Shown here: in pieces, positions 26,819-36,054 of the stretch
Layout: the number at the start of each line of letters is the position of its first letter
How positions within the stretch are numbered: position 1 is the first letter of the stretch
Source: Corynebacterium suicordis DSM 45110
Lineage (GTDB): Bacteria; Actinomycetota; Actinomycetes; Mycobacteriales; Mycobacteriaceae
Length of the DNA: 64,000 nt
Assembly (NCBI RefSeq): GCF_015351405.1
Contig: NZ_JADKMY010000001.1
Span: 1,302,001-1,366,000 of the forward strand
Reading direction: 5' to 3'
Translations under genes and position numbers: made by a program
The notes under the pieces: model-generated
The model's database searches: none
Seen by the model: only the letters and a program-made list of their open reading frames with translations
Told to the model about the DNA's origin: nothing

Positions 26819-28297
26819 ATGACTAATTCTTCTCCGTCCTTCGAGTCTGCCTCCGCAGCAGGTTCCGCACAGATCGGTGTTGTCGGCCTAGCCGTCATGG
26901 GCTCCAACATCGCGCGAAACTTCGCTAACCACGGTCACACCGTGGCGGTATACAACCGCACCACCGCCAAGACCGAGGCATTCATCAACGAGTTCGGCGA
27001 AACCGCCAACTTCGTGCCCTCTGCAACCATTGAGGATTTCGTGGCCTCCCTGGAGCGTCCACGCCGTGCCCTGATCATGGTTGCCGCCGGAGCTGGCACC
27101 GATGCCGTGATCAACCAGCTGGCTGATGCCATGGATGAGGGCGATATCATCATCGATGGTGGAAACGCCCTGTACACAGACACCATCCGCCGTGAGCGCG
27201 AGATGTCCGAGCGTGGACTCATGTTCGTCGGCGCGGGCATCTCCGGTGGCGAAGAAGGTGCCCTCAACGGCCCCGCCATCATGCCCGGTGGCCCCAAGGA
27301 GTCCTACGAATACTTGGGTCCATTGCTGGAGTCCATCTCCGCGCAGGTTGATGGCGTGCCTTGCTGCACCCACATCGGCCCCGATGGCGCTGGCCACTTC
27401 GTGAAGATGGTGCACAACGGCATCGAGTACGCCGACATGCAGGTTATCGGCGAGGCCTATCACCTCTTGCGCTACTCCGCCGGTATGGAGCCCGCAGAGA
27501 TCGCTGAGATCTTCCGCGAGTGGAACCAGGGTCCTCTGGAGAGCTACCTCATCGAGATCACTGCTGAAGTACTCGCTCAGGTAGACGAGGAAACCGGCAA
27601 GCCACTGGTGGATATCATCGTGGATTCCGCTGGTCAGAAGGGCACGGGTCGCTGGACCGTCAAGTCCGCGCTGGATCTGGGCATTCCCGTCACGGGCATC
27701 GGCGAAGCCGTTTTCGCCCGTGCGCTCTCCTCCGCCCGCGAGCAGCGCCAGGCTGCCCACGGCAAGCTTCCTTCCGGTTCTGTCAGCCAGGGCATCGATC
27801 CAGAGTCCAAGGCTCAGTTCACCGAGGATGTCCGTCGCGCGCTCTACGCCTCCAAGCTGGTGGCTTATGCGCAGGGCTTTGATCAGATCTTGGCTGGTTC
27901 CAAGGAGTACAACTGGAATGTTGATCCCAAGGACATGGCCACCATTTGGCGTGGTGGTTGCATCATTCGCGCCCGCTTCCTGAACCGCGTCCGCGAGGCA
28001 TACGAGAAGAATCCAGCTTTGCCTTCCCTGCTGCTGGATGATTATTTCAATGGCGAGCTGCAGGATCTCATCGATTCTTGGCGCCGCATCGTGGTCACCG
28101 CCACGCTGCAGGGACTGCCTGTTCCCGTGTTCGCCTCTTCCCTGTCTTACTACGATGCTCTCCGCGCCGAGCGTCTCCCAGCTGCTCTGATCCAGGGTCA
28201 GCGTGACTTCTTCGGTGCCCACACCTACGGCCGCATCGACCGCGAGGGCGCATTCCATACCCTGTGGTCCGGCAACCGTAATGAGGTCGAAGCCTAA
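26819..28297 (+). CDS. gnd: 6-phosphogluconate dehydrogenase (decarboxylating)
   Basis: Oxidative pentose phosphate enzyme: 6-phosphogluconate + NADP+ to ribulose 5-phosphate + CO2. 492 aa, the usual long-form length. GVVGLAVMGSNIARNFANHGHTVAVYNRT is the NADP-binding N-terminus; IDGGNALYTDT, the GAGISGGEEGALNGPAIMPGG signature, GAGHFVKMVHNGIEY with catalytic Lys and Asn, and the C-terminal RDFFGAHTYGRIDREG are all present. First gene of a tight rightward run through 33295. Confidence 0.97.
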   Translation: MTNSSPSFESASAAGSAQIGVVGLAVMGSNIARNFANHGHTVAVYNRTTAKTEAFINEFGETANFVPSATIEDFVASLERPRRALIMVAAGAGTDAVINQLADAMDEGDIIIDGGNALYTDTIRREREMSERGLMFVGAGISGGEEGALNGPAIMPGGPKESYEYLGPLLESISAQVDGVPCCTHIGPDGAGHFVKMVHNGIEYADMQVIGEAYHLLRYSAGMEPAEIAEIFREWNQGPLESYLIEITAEVLAQVDEETGKPLVDIIVDSAGQKGTGRWTVKSALDLGIPVTGIGEAVFARALSSAREQRQAAHGKLPSGSVSQGIDPESKAQFTEDVRRALYASKLVAYAQGFDQILAGSKEYNWNVDPKDMATIWRGGCIIRARFLNRVREAYEKNPALPSLLLDDYFNGELQDLIDSWRRIVVTATLQGLPVPVFASSLSYYDALRAERLPAALIQGQRDFFGAHTYGRIDREGAFHTLWSGNRNEVEA

Positions 28298-29947
28298 GTG
28301 TCATCTGATTCTTCTTCACGACGCCGCGTCGTTCGTCGGGGTAGCCGTGCGCTGGGCGATTCCTCTGAGTCTTCAGAGGGTCGTTCTTCTTCTCGACGCC
28401 GCAACGATTCATCCGGCTCATCCACTTCTCGAAACTCATCCCGCTCAGGCGGTTCACGCACTGGCGGATCCCGCCGTGGAGACAGCTCTGGGGACAATCG
28501 CCCCAACTGGACTCCGAAGCGCAAGCCGAACAAGGATGCCCAGGCGGATACCCGCCCGGGTTCCAAGCAGGGTTCCAAGCCTGGTTCTCGGCAGGGTGGG
28601 CGTCGAGAAGATCGACGAGATGAGCAAGGCCGCATCCGCCGCGACGATCGCCACAACCCACGCTCCACTGAGCGCAACGCGCGCAATAACAACCGCCCCG
28701 ATGCGCAGCGTCTTCCTGAGGTTGACCCCGGATACTCGATGGTTCAGAGGTCTACCAAGGAATCCGTAGAGCCCGTGGCAATGGCGGATACCTCCACCAC
28801 GTTCGCGGACCTTGGCCTGCCATTGGCGCTGGTCAACGCCCTCAAGGATGAGGGCATCCTCCACCCTTTCCCGATTCAGGCCAAAGCGATTCCACAGGCA
28901 TTGGACGGCAAAGACATCCTCGGCCGTGGCCCCACGGGGTCCGGCAAGACCTTCACATTTGGTTTGCCCATCATCTCCTCCCTCATGCAGGGTGCCTCGT
29001 CGCTGCGCGCTCCGCGTGCGGTGATCCTGGCCCCGACGCGCGAGCTCGCGGCACAGATCCGTGCTCGCCTGGAGCCCCTCGCGGGCGCGGCTGGTCAGCG
29101 AGTTCTGGAAGTCGTGGGCGGCGTGAAAATCTCCCACAACATCCGCGCTCTGGCCCGCCCGGTGGATATCCTCGTGGCCACCCCAGGCCGTGCACAGGAT
29201 CTGCTGGATCAAAAGCAGATCTCCTTTAAGAACGTGGAGATCGTGGCGCTTGATGAGGCCGACCAGATGGCAGACATGGGCTTCTTGCCGCAGGTCAAGC
29301 GCCTGATGGACAAGATGCCCAAGAATGCGCAGCACCTGCTGTTCAGCGCCACACTCGACGGCGATGTGCAGATCCTGGTGGATCGCTACATGAATAATCC
29401 CATCACGCACTCCACCGGTGAGGCGCAGGTTCGCGTCGATTCCATGGATCACTACCTCACCCCGGTTCAGGACGGCCCAGCTCGCAACCAGTTGGTGGTG
29501 GATATCGGCAAGCGCTCCACCCGCACCATCATGTTCACCCGCACCAAGCACGGTGCGGATCGCATGGCAAAGAAGCTGGTGAAGTCCGGCGTGCGCGCTG
29601 TGGCGCTGCACGGTAACAAGGGGCAGAATTCCCGCACCGCAGCGATCGATAGCTTCACCGCGGGTGATACCCAGGTGATGGTCGCCACGGACATTGCTGC
29701 TCGTGGTATCGATATTTCCGGCGTGGAGCTCGTGGTTCACGTGGATGTTCCCGCCGAGCACAAGGCGTATGTTCACCGCGCCGGCCGTACGGCTCGCGCT
29801 GGCACGTCCGGCACCGTGGTGACGTTGTGCTTTGCCGACGCCACCTCTGATGCCCTCAAGCTTCTCGACAAGGCCGGGGTAACTCCCACCGAGCTGTCCC
29901 CCACCGCGTTGCTGAAAATGCTGCAGCACAATCAGGGGCGTGCATAA
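28298..29947 (+). CDS. DEAD-box ATP-dependent RNA helicase with Arg/Ser-rich N-terminus
   Basis: 549 aa, GTG start directly abutting the gnd stop. Residues 1-150 are a disordered Arg/Ser/Gly/Asn-rich region (RS and RR repeats) likely to bind RNA. The helicase core follows: Q motif around FPIQAKAIPQA, Walker A GPTGSGKT, PTRELA, TPGR, DEAD, SAT, then GIDISGV and HRAGRTARAG in domain 2. It resembles RhlE/DeaD-type helicases of ribosome assembly or mRNA turnover. Three variant copies of the repeated GGCGTCG word lie in the N-terminal coding region (28311-28610). Confidence 0.94.
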   Translation: MSSDSSSRRRVVRRGSRALGDSSESSEGRSSSRRRNDSSGSSTSRNSSRSGGSRTGGSRRGDSSGDNRPNWTPKRKPNKDAQADTRPGSKQGSKPGSRQGGRREDRRDEQGRIRRDDRHNPRSTERNARNNNRPDAQRLPEVDPGYSMVQRSTKESVEPVAMADTSTTFADLGLPLALVNALKDEGILHPFPIQAKAIPQALDGKDILGRGPTGSGKTFTFGLPIISSLMQGASSLRAPRAVILAPTRELAAQIRARLEPLAGAAGQRVLEVVGGVKISHNIRALARPVDILVATPGRAQDLLDQKQISFKNVEIVALDEADQMADMGFLPQVKRLMDKMPKNAQHLLFSATLDGDVQILVDRYMNNPITHSTGEAQVRVDSMDHYLTPVQDGPARNQLVVDIGKRSTRTIMFTRTKHGADRMAKKLVKSGVRAVALHGNKGQNSRTAAIDSFTAGDTQVMVATDIAARGIDISGVELVVHVDVPAEHKAYVHRAGRTARAGTSGTVVTLCFADATSDALKLLDKAGVTPTELSPTALLKMLQHNQGRA

Positions 29948-29950
29948 TCC

Positions 29951-31318
29951 GTGGACATTGTCCTCTCTATTCTTGGACTGATCGGCTTCATCGCCCTGAC
30001 CGGCTGTACTGGCCTGTTCGTGGCGGCGGAGTTTGCTCTCACGGGCTTGGAACGCTCGACGGTCGATGACCATGTAGCGAAAAAGGGTGATGGCACCGCT
30101 AAATTGCTCCGCCGCGCACATGGCGAACTGAGCTTCGTCCTTTCCGGCGCACAGCTGGGCATCACCATCACCACGCTAGCTACCGGTTACTTGGCTGAGC
30201 CCATCCTGGCCAAGTTCTTCACCCCAATGCTGGAACTCTTTGGCCTGAGCGAGACCGCCACTGGCCCGATTGCACTGATTTTGTCTCTGATCATCGCTAC
30301 TGGTCTTTCCATGGTTTTCGGTGAGCTCGTACCGAAGAACCTGGCCATCGCCCACCCACTGCCGACTGGCCGATACGCCATCCGCCCTGTGTGGGTATTC
30401 AACAAGGTGCTCTCCAAGTTCATCTCTGCGCTCAATGATTCCGCTAACTTCATCGTGCGGAAACTTGGTGTGGAGCCAGCTGATGAGCTAGCGAGTGCGC
30501 GTAGCCCGCAGGAGCTTTCCGCGCTGGTGCGACACTCCACCGGCAACGGCGGTTTCACCGCTGGTAAAGCCCGGGTACTGGACCGCTCCCTCAAATTCAG
30601 CGAGACCAACGCGGATGACCTCATGTCCCCCCGTTCCACAGTGGTGACGTTGGATATGGAAGATACCGCGCTGGATCTCATCAAGGTGGCGCTGGAAACA
30701 GGCCACTCCCGCTTCCCGGTCACCCGGGGAGATCTGGATGACACCATCGGCGTGGTCCACATCAAGGATGCACTCGGGGTTCCGCAAGCAGAGCGCGCTC
30801 ACACCTCGGTGAGCACGCTGGCTCGCCAAGTTCCCACCATCCCCGCCAGCTTGGGCGGTGAGGCCGTGTTGGCTCGCGTCCGCAGCGCCGGTTCCCAACT
30901 GGTGCTGGTCGCGGACGAATACGGTGGCACCGCAGGCATCGTCACCATCGAAGATGTGGTGGAAGAGATCGTCGGCGAGGTATGGGATGAGCATGACAAC
31001 CGCGCCGAAGATGCGGAAGTCAAGCGCGAAGGCCAGCACTGGGAAGTCTCCGGGCTGGTACGCACCGATGAGCTGCCCGAGTACGTGGGTTACACCCCAC
31101 CCGAAGGCCCCTATGAAACCCTGGGCGGACTGCTCATGCAGAGCCTGGGAAGGATCCCGGAGGAAGGCGATACCGTACTGCTCCCGGAACAAACCGCCGC
31201 ACTAGCCTCTTTCGAGGCCGGAGGGGATTTCCGATGGGAAGCCACAGTGATTTCCATGGATAACCGCCGCGTTGATCGAGTCCGCATGCTGCCAGTCAAG
31301 AAGGAGGAAAACTCATGA
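29951..31318 (+). CDS. CNNM/CorC family membrane protein with CBS domains (long form)
   Basis: 455 aa. Order of domains: DUF21/CNNM membrane domain (about residues 1-190, several helices, FVAAEFALTGLERSTVDDH), paired CBS domains (about 200-330, SRFPVTRGDLDDTIGVVHIKDAL) and a C-terminal CorC/HlyC domain (YGGTAGIVTIEDVVEEIVGEVWDEHD to the end). Family members are implicated in Mg2+/Co2+ efflux or homeostasis; older annotation calls them hemolysins. The GTG start is 3 nt after the helicase stop and the stop overlaps the next start by 4 nt (ATGA). Confidence 0.93.
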   Translation: MDIVLSILGLIGFIALTGCTGLFVAAEFALTGLERSTVDDHVAKKGDGTAKLLRRAHGELSFVLSGAQLGITITTLATGYLAEPILAKFFTPMLELFGLSETATGPIALILSLIIATGLSMVFGELVPKNLAIAHPLPTGRYAIRPVWVFNKVLSKFISALNDSANFIVRKLGVEPADELASARSPQELSALVRHSTGNGGFTAGKARVLDRSLKFSETNADDLMSPRSTVVTLDMEDTALDLIKVALETGHSRFPVTRGDLDDTIGVVHIKDALGVPQAERAHTSVSTLARQVPTIPASLGGEAVLARVRSAGSQLVLVADEYGGTAGIVTIEDVVEEIVGEVWDEHDNRAEDAEVKREGQHWEVSGLVRTDELPEYVGYTPPEGPYETLGGLLMQSLGRIPEEGDTVLLPEQTAALASFEAGGDFRWEATVISMDNRRVDRVRMLPVKKEENS

Positions 31319-32388
31319 GTTCAGATCTCTGGGCCATCGTCTTTGCATTCTTCCTCCTCGGCTTAAACGCGTTCTTCGTGGGTGTGGAGTTCGCACTGAT
31401 CTCCTCCCGCCGCGACCGTCTGGACAACATGATCGCCACGGGTAACCGCAGCGCGGTCAAGGTGCTCGAGGCAACCGAGAACCTCTCGATCCAACTGGCG
31501 GGCGCCCAATTCGGCATCACGCTGGCCTCCGTTCTGCTGGGTAAAGTGGGCGAGCCCGCTATCGCCCACCTCATCGAGGTTCCGTTTGCCAGCCTGGGTT
31601 TGCCGGAGCACTTCCTGCACCCAGTGTCTTTCACCATCTCACTGTTGATCGTGACTATCCTGCACATCATCCTGGGTGAAATGGTGCCGAAGAATATTGC
31701 TCTGGCCGGGCCGGAGACGATCGCGACCTACCTGATCCGCCCGCACTTGCTGTTCCTGAAGATCGCCCACCCCATCATGGTGTTCCTCAACTGGATCGCG
31801 CGCATCACCTTGCGTGCGGTGGGTGTGGAGCAAAAGGATGAGCTGGATTCCACCGTCTCCCCTTCTGAATTGGCCAGCATGATCGCTGAATCCCGTTCAG
31901 AAGGTCTGATTGCCCCGGCTGAGGCGGCGCGACTGTCCAATGCTTTGGGCAGCTCTCGCCGCACCCTGCAGGAAGTGCTCATTCCCCGACAGGATGTCCG
32001 CACCATCGAGCAGCACGGCCGGCACGTGATGGTTTCAGACGTGGAGAATGCCGTGATTGATACCGGTTTCTCCCGCTTCCCCGTCAGGAACGCCGCCGGC
32101 GAATGGACCGGATACATCCACATCAAGGATGTGCTGGATAACGTGGCCCTGGATTCCGATCCCTCCACGCCTTCCTCCAGCACTCCACTGGATGCCGCCG
32201 ATGTTCGTGATCTGATCATCGTTCCCCTCAATGAGAACTTTGATACCGCGATGCGCCGGATGCGCCAGACCTCCAGCCACATGGCTGCGGTGAAGGATGA
32301 CACCAACGCGATCGTCGGAATTGTGACCTTGGAGGACATCATTGAGGAGTTGGTGGGAACAGTGCGAGACTGGACCCACGATGACTAA
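31315..32388 (+). CDS. CNNM/CorC family membrane protein with CBS domains (short form)
   Basis: 357 aa, paralogous to the preceding gene: DUF21 membrane domain (FVGVEFALISSRRDRLDNM; about residues 1-185) and a CBS pair (SRFPVRNAAGEWTGYIHIKDVLD; IVGIVTLEDIIEELVGTVRD), but without the C-terminal CorC/HlyC domain. Tandem long and short CNNM genes are common in actinobacteria and may form a heteromer. Translation is coupled by ATGA to the gene before it, and its stop overlaps the next gene by 8 nt. Confidence 0.93.
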   Translation: MSSDLWAIVFAFFLLGLNAFFVGVEFALISSRRDRLDNMIATGNRSAVKVLEATENLSIQLAGAQFGITLASVLLGKVGEPAIAHLIEVPFASLGLPEHFLHPVSFTISLLIVTILHIILGEMVPKNIALAGPETIATYLIRPHLLFLKIAHPIMVFLNWIARITLRAVGVEQKDELDSTVSPSELASMIAESRSEGLIAPAEAARLSNALGSSRRTLQEVLIPRQDVRTIEQHGRHVMVSDVENAVIDTGFSRFPVRNAAGEWTGYIHIKDVLDNVALDSDPSTPSSSTPLDAADVRDLIIVPLNENFDTAMRRMRQTSSHMAAVKDDTNAIVGIVTLEDIIEELVGTVRDWTHDD

Positions 32389-33295
32389 GATCCTCTCCCA
32401 CGCCGAATGGACCGCACAGCGCGAAAAGCACGTGCGGAAGGTGGAAGAGCTCACTGCTGCGGCTCGAGAAAGGCGCACCCGCGGTGAGCGGCACCCGGTG
32501 TGGGATTTCATGTTCAGCTACTACCCCGTCACCCCAGGCAAGCTCGCGCATTGGCACCCCGGCATTGGGGTGGCGCTGGAAATTGAGAATCATGCTGCGG
32601 GGGCAGAGGCGGCGTCGACAAAAAAGACGGCCGACCTGCCGAAACACAAGGATCACTACGTGGAGCGCGAGGGCATGTGGACGCTGGATGCGCAGAAGCA
32701 TTGGGCGGATCGGGGTAAATCGATCGGGTATATCCACCGGCTGCTGGCCCTAACGCTGCAGCGCCCACCGCAACTGGGATGTTTCGGGCTGCATGAATGG
32801 GCCATGGTCTACAAGGATGCGCCTCGCCACCCGGAACCCTTGCGTCTGGGGGCTGAGGGGACCGATGCGGTGGTGGAGCAAGGCCAGCTCAAATGCACCC
32901 ATTTCGACGCCTACCGCTTCTTCACCGAACGCGCGGTACCCCTCAATGAGCTCTCGCCAGCCAGGGAATCCCAACACGAATTGGAGCAACCGGGATGCCT
33001 GCACGCCACGATGGATGTATACAAGTGGGCCACGAAGCTGGGGCCGGTGATTCCTGGAGACTTGTGGCTCCGGGCATTCGAATTGGCGTGTGACGTGAGA
33101 GTTTTGGACATGGAGGCCAGCCCGTATGATCTTCGCGAATGGGGTTTTTCGCCGGTGAAGATTGAGAAGCCCGCCGGGCGAGCTGAGTACGTGCGGAGGC
33201 AACGGGAGCTCATGGAGCGCGGACAGGCACTGCGCGCGGAAATAATTGGCATTCTGGAGTCTTACTTTTCGCAGCTGCGTCCAGTGAGCAGCTAG
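32381..33295 (+). CDS. Conserved actinobacterial protein, annotated in relatives as 3-methyladenine DNA glycosylase
   Basis: 304 aa from ATG 32381, overlapping the previous stop by 8 nt. It has a highly aromatic, His-rich sequence (PVWDFMFSYYPVTPGKLAHWHPGIG, GCFGLHEWAMVY, CTHFDAYRFFT, CLHATMDVYKWATKL). Homologs are often labelled DNA glycosylase, but I see no helix-hairpin-helix or MPG-type motif, so the label should be treated with caution. The clusters of conserved His/Trp/Tyr/Asp hint at a metal site. An AASTKKTAD insert coincides with a variant repeated word (32611-32626). It ends the gnd operon. Confidence 0.75.
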   Translation: MTKILSHAEWTAQREKHVRKVEELTAAARERRTRGERHPVWDFMFSYYPVTPGKLAHWHPGIGVALEIENHAAGAEAASTKKTADLPKHKDHYVEREGMWTLDAQKHWADRGKSIGYIHRLLALTLQRPPQLGCFGLHEWAMVYKDAPRHPEPLRLGAEGTDAVVEQGQLKCTHFDAYRFFTERAVPLNELSPARESQHELEQPGCLHATMDVYKWATKLGPVIPGDLWLRAFELACDVRVLDMEASPYDLREWGFSPVKIEKPAGRAEYVRRQRELMERGQALRAEIIGILESYFSQLRPVSS

Positions 33296-33333
33296 ACTAC
33301 ATTCATTGCTTTTCACCAGCCTCGGGAGGAAAT

Positions 33334-34599
33334 ATGGGTCGGCACAGTAACGGCACGAGAAACTACCGCATCGCCTCGTGGATGTGGTTGGCGCTTCTCG
33401 CGCTGTTGCTGATCATCGCGGTGGTGATTGGATGGGGAGCTTTGCGCTCCAGCAACACGGCTGCCAATGACCAGGCCCAGTGCCCCGAGGGTGATTACCA
33501 ACTCAAGGTGTGGTCCGCGCAAGAACGCGAAGACACCGCAAACGAGCTGGTAGAGCGTTATAACGAGGCACACCACGTGGTCAACGATCACTGCGTGCAG
33601 GCGGAAGTTTCCACCGTGTCCGATGAGACGGCTTTGGAGCAGATCAAGAAGTCCGAAGACGTGGCCGGCGCATGGATCCCCGCAGATGCTGCTGCAGCTG
33701 CCAAGCAGTTGGAGAATGCTGCAGCAAAGCCCGTGGGTAATGAAGCTGCTGTGGTGAAGGATTCTGTGCTCTTCACACTGGGCAATGGGGCTGGCATTGC
33801 GGAGCAAACCACCCGTTCCGCTACTGATTTCTCCGCATTTACCGCTGATGCAGAGGGCGCTTCTGTGGTCCCTCTGGCCGAGGTTGCTGCGGGTTCTGTG
33901 AACGGCGCAGGTTCTGCCGATGCCGGAGATTCTGCAGGAAACCCTGAAGGCGCGAACGCTGCTGGCGGGGCCGAAGATCCCTCTAAGGATGCTGCTGCAG
34001 GACAGAACGCTGGTGCTCAGGACGTGACGTTCGTGCTGGACACCTCCGGGTCCATGGGTCTCTACGAGGGCAACCAAACGCGCCTGGATAATCTGCGCGG
34101 GCCACTTGGAGAGACCATGCGCGCGGTGGGTGCCAACGGCGGTTCTGTCGGACTGTGGAACTACTCCTCCCCCATGAACGCTGGAGTGAACAACGCGTTC
34201 CGGAACAACGTGGACATTTCCGCAGACGATGACGGAACCCAGGCGGCAGGAGTGCTCAATCAGCTGAGCTTCGGTGGCGCCACGTACACGTATGAATCGG
34301 TACTCGCCGCATATCGCGCTGCAGTGGAGAATGCCAAGGCCACGGGAGCGAGCAATTCCCGCGTGGTGCTGATCACCGATGGCCCGAATGATGGCGGGAA
34401 TGCTTCCCTGGATGCTGCCATTGCAGAGATCCAGCGCCTGCACGGGGAATCACCCGTGGGTCTGGAGATCGTCACCATCGGGGCAAACGTGAACAACGGA
34501 GAGCTTGACCAGCTGGCTGCTGCGGGTGGGGGCATCGTGCATAGCGCTGCGGATTCCCTCAATGTCGCGGAGCCTCTGCGCGCAGCTACTGCCGGATAA
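33334..34599 (+). CDS. Membrane-anchored von Willebrand factor A domain protein
   Basis: 421 aa. A single N-terminal membrane anchor (about residues 15-40) precedes an extracytoplasmic region whose first part (YQLKVWSAQEREDTANELVERYN) resembles a truncated solute-binding-protein module, then an Ala/Gly/Glu-rich linker (about 190-225) and a vWA domain. The MIDAS motif DTSGSMG is near residue 235, with LITDGPNDGG later. Related vWA/substrate-binding proteins occur in actinobacteria; function unknown, probably envelope interaction. GGGAGGA lies close to the start. Confidence 0.87.
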   Translation: MGRHSNGTRNYRIASWMWLALLALLLIIAVVIGWGALRSSNTAANDQAQCPEGDYQLKVWSAQEREDTANELVERYNEAHHVVNDHCVQAEVSTVSDETALEQIKKSEDVAGAWIPADAAAAAKQLENAAAKPVGNEAAVVKDSVLFTLGNGAGIAEQTTRSATDFSAFTADAEGASVVPLAEVAAGSVNGAGSADAGDSAGNPEGANAAGGAEDPSKDAAAGQNAGAQDVTFVLDTSGSMGLYEGNQTRLDNLRGPLGETMRAVGANGGSVGLWNYSSPMNAGVNNAFRNNVDISADDDGTQAAGVLNQLSFGGATYTYESVLAAYRAAVENAKATGASNSRVVLITDGPNDGGNASLDAAIAEIQRLHGESPVGLEIVTIGANVNNGELDQLAAAGGGIVHSAADSLNVAEPLRAATAG

Positions 34600-34606
34600 A
34601 GCTAAA

Positions 34607-34626
34607 GCCCACGCTAAGGCGTGGGC
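34607..34626 (+). terminator. Hairpin after the vWA gene
   Basis: GCCCACGC-TAAG-GCGTGGGC, perfect 8-bp stem 7 nt beyond the stop codon; no T-run follows, so termination may be weak. Confidence 0.6.
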
Positions 34627-34683
34627 GGGCGGCTAGGCCGTAATGCTTTGGTTAAGCGTTAGGCGAAATTCGCAACCAGATTG

Positions 34684-35214
34684 TTAGGCCAGGCGACGAC
34701 GACGGCGCTCAGCAAGCTCGTCGATCGCTGGATCCTGGTTGATCTTCTCGGAGGGGAACGCGGTGATGGTTCCCGTCAGCTCCTTCATCAAGCCAGGCAG
34801 TGCGATACCGAATACGCCTTGACCACCATTGAGGAGGTCGATGACCTCTTCTGGGGAGCGACATTCGTATACGGTGGTTCCATCGGAGACCAGGGTGATG
34901 CCGGAGAGGTCATCCACGCCGAGGTTTTCCAGCTTTTCCACTGCCTTGCGGATGTTCTGCAGGGAAATACCGGTGTCCAGCAGGCCCTTGACGATCTTAA
35001 GGACCAGGATGTCGCGGAAAGAGTACAAGCGCTGGGAGCCAGAACCGTGCGCGTTGCGAATGGTGGGCTGCACGAGCTTGGTGCGAGCCCAGTAATCCAG
35101 CTGACGGTAGCTGATACCGGCAACTTGGCATGCGATGGGAACGCGGTAGCCGACTTCTTCGTCTGGCCCTTCCACGTCAAAGAGCGCGTCTTGCTGAGGA
35201 AGCTGCTTGCTCAT
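34684..35214 (-). CDS. MerR family transcriptional regulator (second of the block)
   Basis: 176 aa. The N-terminal winged HTH (GYRVPIACQVAGISYRQLDYWARTKLVQPT) is MerR-like, followed by RLYSFRDILVLKIVKGLLDTGISLQNIRKAVEKL. The C-terminal part (GITLVSDGTTVYECRSPEEVIDLLNGGQGVFGIALPGLMKEL) is a putative effector domain, lacking metal-binding Cys. It corresponds by position to mycobacterial Rv1830, next to the bfn and ftsR homologs. Its own 237-bp upstream region (35215-35451) carries direct GTCACAA repeats and may hold its promoter. Confidence 0.9.
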   Translation of the reverse strand: MSKQLPQQDALFDVEGPDEEVGYRVPIACQVAGISYRQLDYWARTKLVQPTIRNAHGSGSQRLYSFRDILVLKIVKGLLDTGISLQNIRKAVEKLENLGVDDLSGITLVSDGTTVYECRSPEEVIDLLNGGQGVFGIALPGLMKELTGTITAFPSEKINQDPAIDELAERRRRRLA

Positions 35215-35451
35215 TATTTTCTCCTGGCTCGTGATGCTCTCTACATTAGAGGTACATCATTGTGATTTCCACACATGTGACTTCACCGCACCGCAGGTGA
35301 GGTGAATGGACGCGAGAAAACTAAGCGAAATTCAACGCGTCCGTGGCTCACACGGGGACATGCAAAGGTTCAATCTAAACTTCACGGTTGATATTAACAC
35401 TAGTCACAAATGTCACAAGCGTAACAACACGCATGTTATTTCCGCAGGAGT

Positions 35452-36054
35452 TTACTTCTCTTCCCCGAGCCAGTCCCCTAGTTCATCACTCAAGCCCATG
35501 GCTTTCCACATGTCTGCGAATTCATCCACCACTTCGGGGCTCTCTACAGTGGAAAGCCCAGTGCCCCATTCAATGTTGAGCGCAGCGATAGCGGCATTTT
35601 CATCCACCGTGTCATCATCTGATTCCGCAGCTAAGTGAGCCGCCGTCTGCAGTTGCTTGATTTCATCAATAAACGCGGGGTTGACCGGCAACATCACGGC
35701 CATCATCGTTTCTTTCACCCGCACGTCAAAGAGCATCCCCGCATGCCAGATCATTTCCAATGTGCTGGGGCGCACGTCAATGTAACGGCTCCCCTGCTTC
35801 AATCCGGCGGTCATCTGCCCGCGGGAGTTGGTGGAGATTTCCGCGAACCACGGATCCTCCACTTCGCTGCTGCTTAGCACACTGGCTAGAATTTCCGCGT
35901 CTGACGGGCGCCCGCCCAAGTCCGGCTGCTCCTGCACCCACACGGGCAACATGGCAGATCCATCCGGGGTGGCGAAGATCAGCACATCGCGGGCCAGATC
36001 AGTTAACCCGGCAGCCGAGAAACGGCCGACAAGCTGGACTTCAATATCAGCCAA
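35452..36054 (-). CDS. Bifunctional nuclease family protein (DUF151)
   Basis: 200 aa. DUF151/BFN-type protein (homolog position: Rv1829). Recognised by MLPVWVQEQPDLG and RPSTLEMIWHAGMLFDVRVKETMMAVMLPV. The family's nuclease activity was described in plants; in bacteria its role is not settled. A variable acidic tail ends the protein (ESDDDTVDENAAI... GDWLGEEK). The start codon overlaps the end of the upstream ftsR-like gene by 8 nt, so the two are co-translated. Confidence 0.88.
   Translation of the reverse strand: MADIEVQLVGRFSAAGLTDLARDVLIFATPDGSAMLPVWVQEQPDLGGRPSDAEILASVLSSSEVEDPWFAEISTNSRGQMTAGLKQGSRYIDVRPSTLEMIWHAGMLFDVRVKETMMAVMLPVNPAFIDEIKQLQTAAHLAAESDDDTVDENAAIAALNIEWGTGLSTVESPEVVDEFADMWKAMGLSDELGDWLGEEK

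Noticed and set aside
26888..28258. 456-codon leftward frame opposite gnd
   Set aside because: gnd is complete on the + strand; the antisense translation has no family signature.
28454..30121. 555-codon leftward frame opposite the DEAD helicase
   Set aside because: Helicase motifs lie on the + strand; the antisense frame has none and spans the junction into the CNNM gene.
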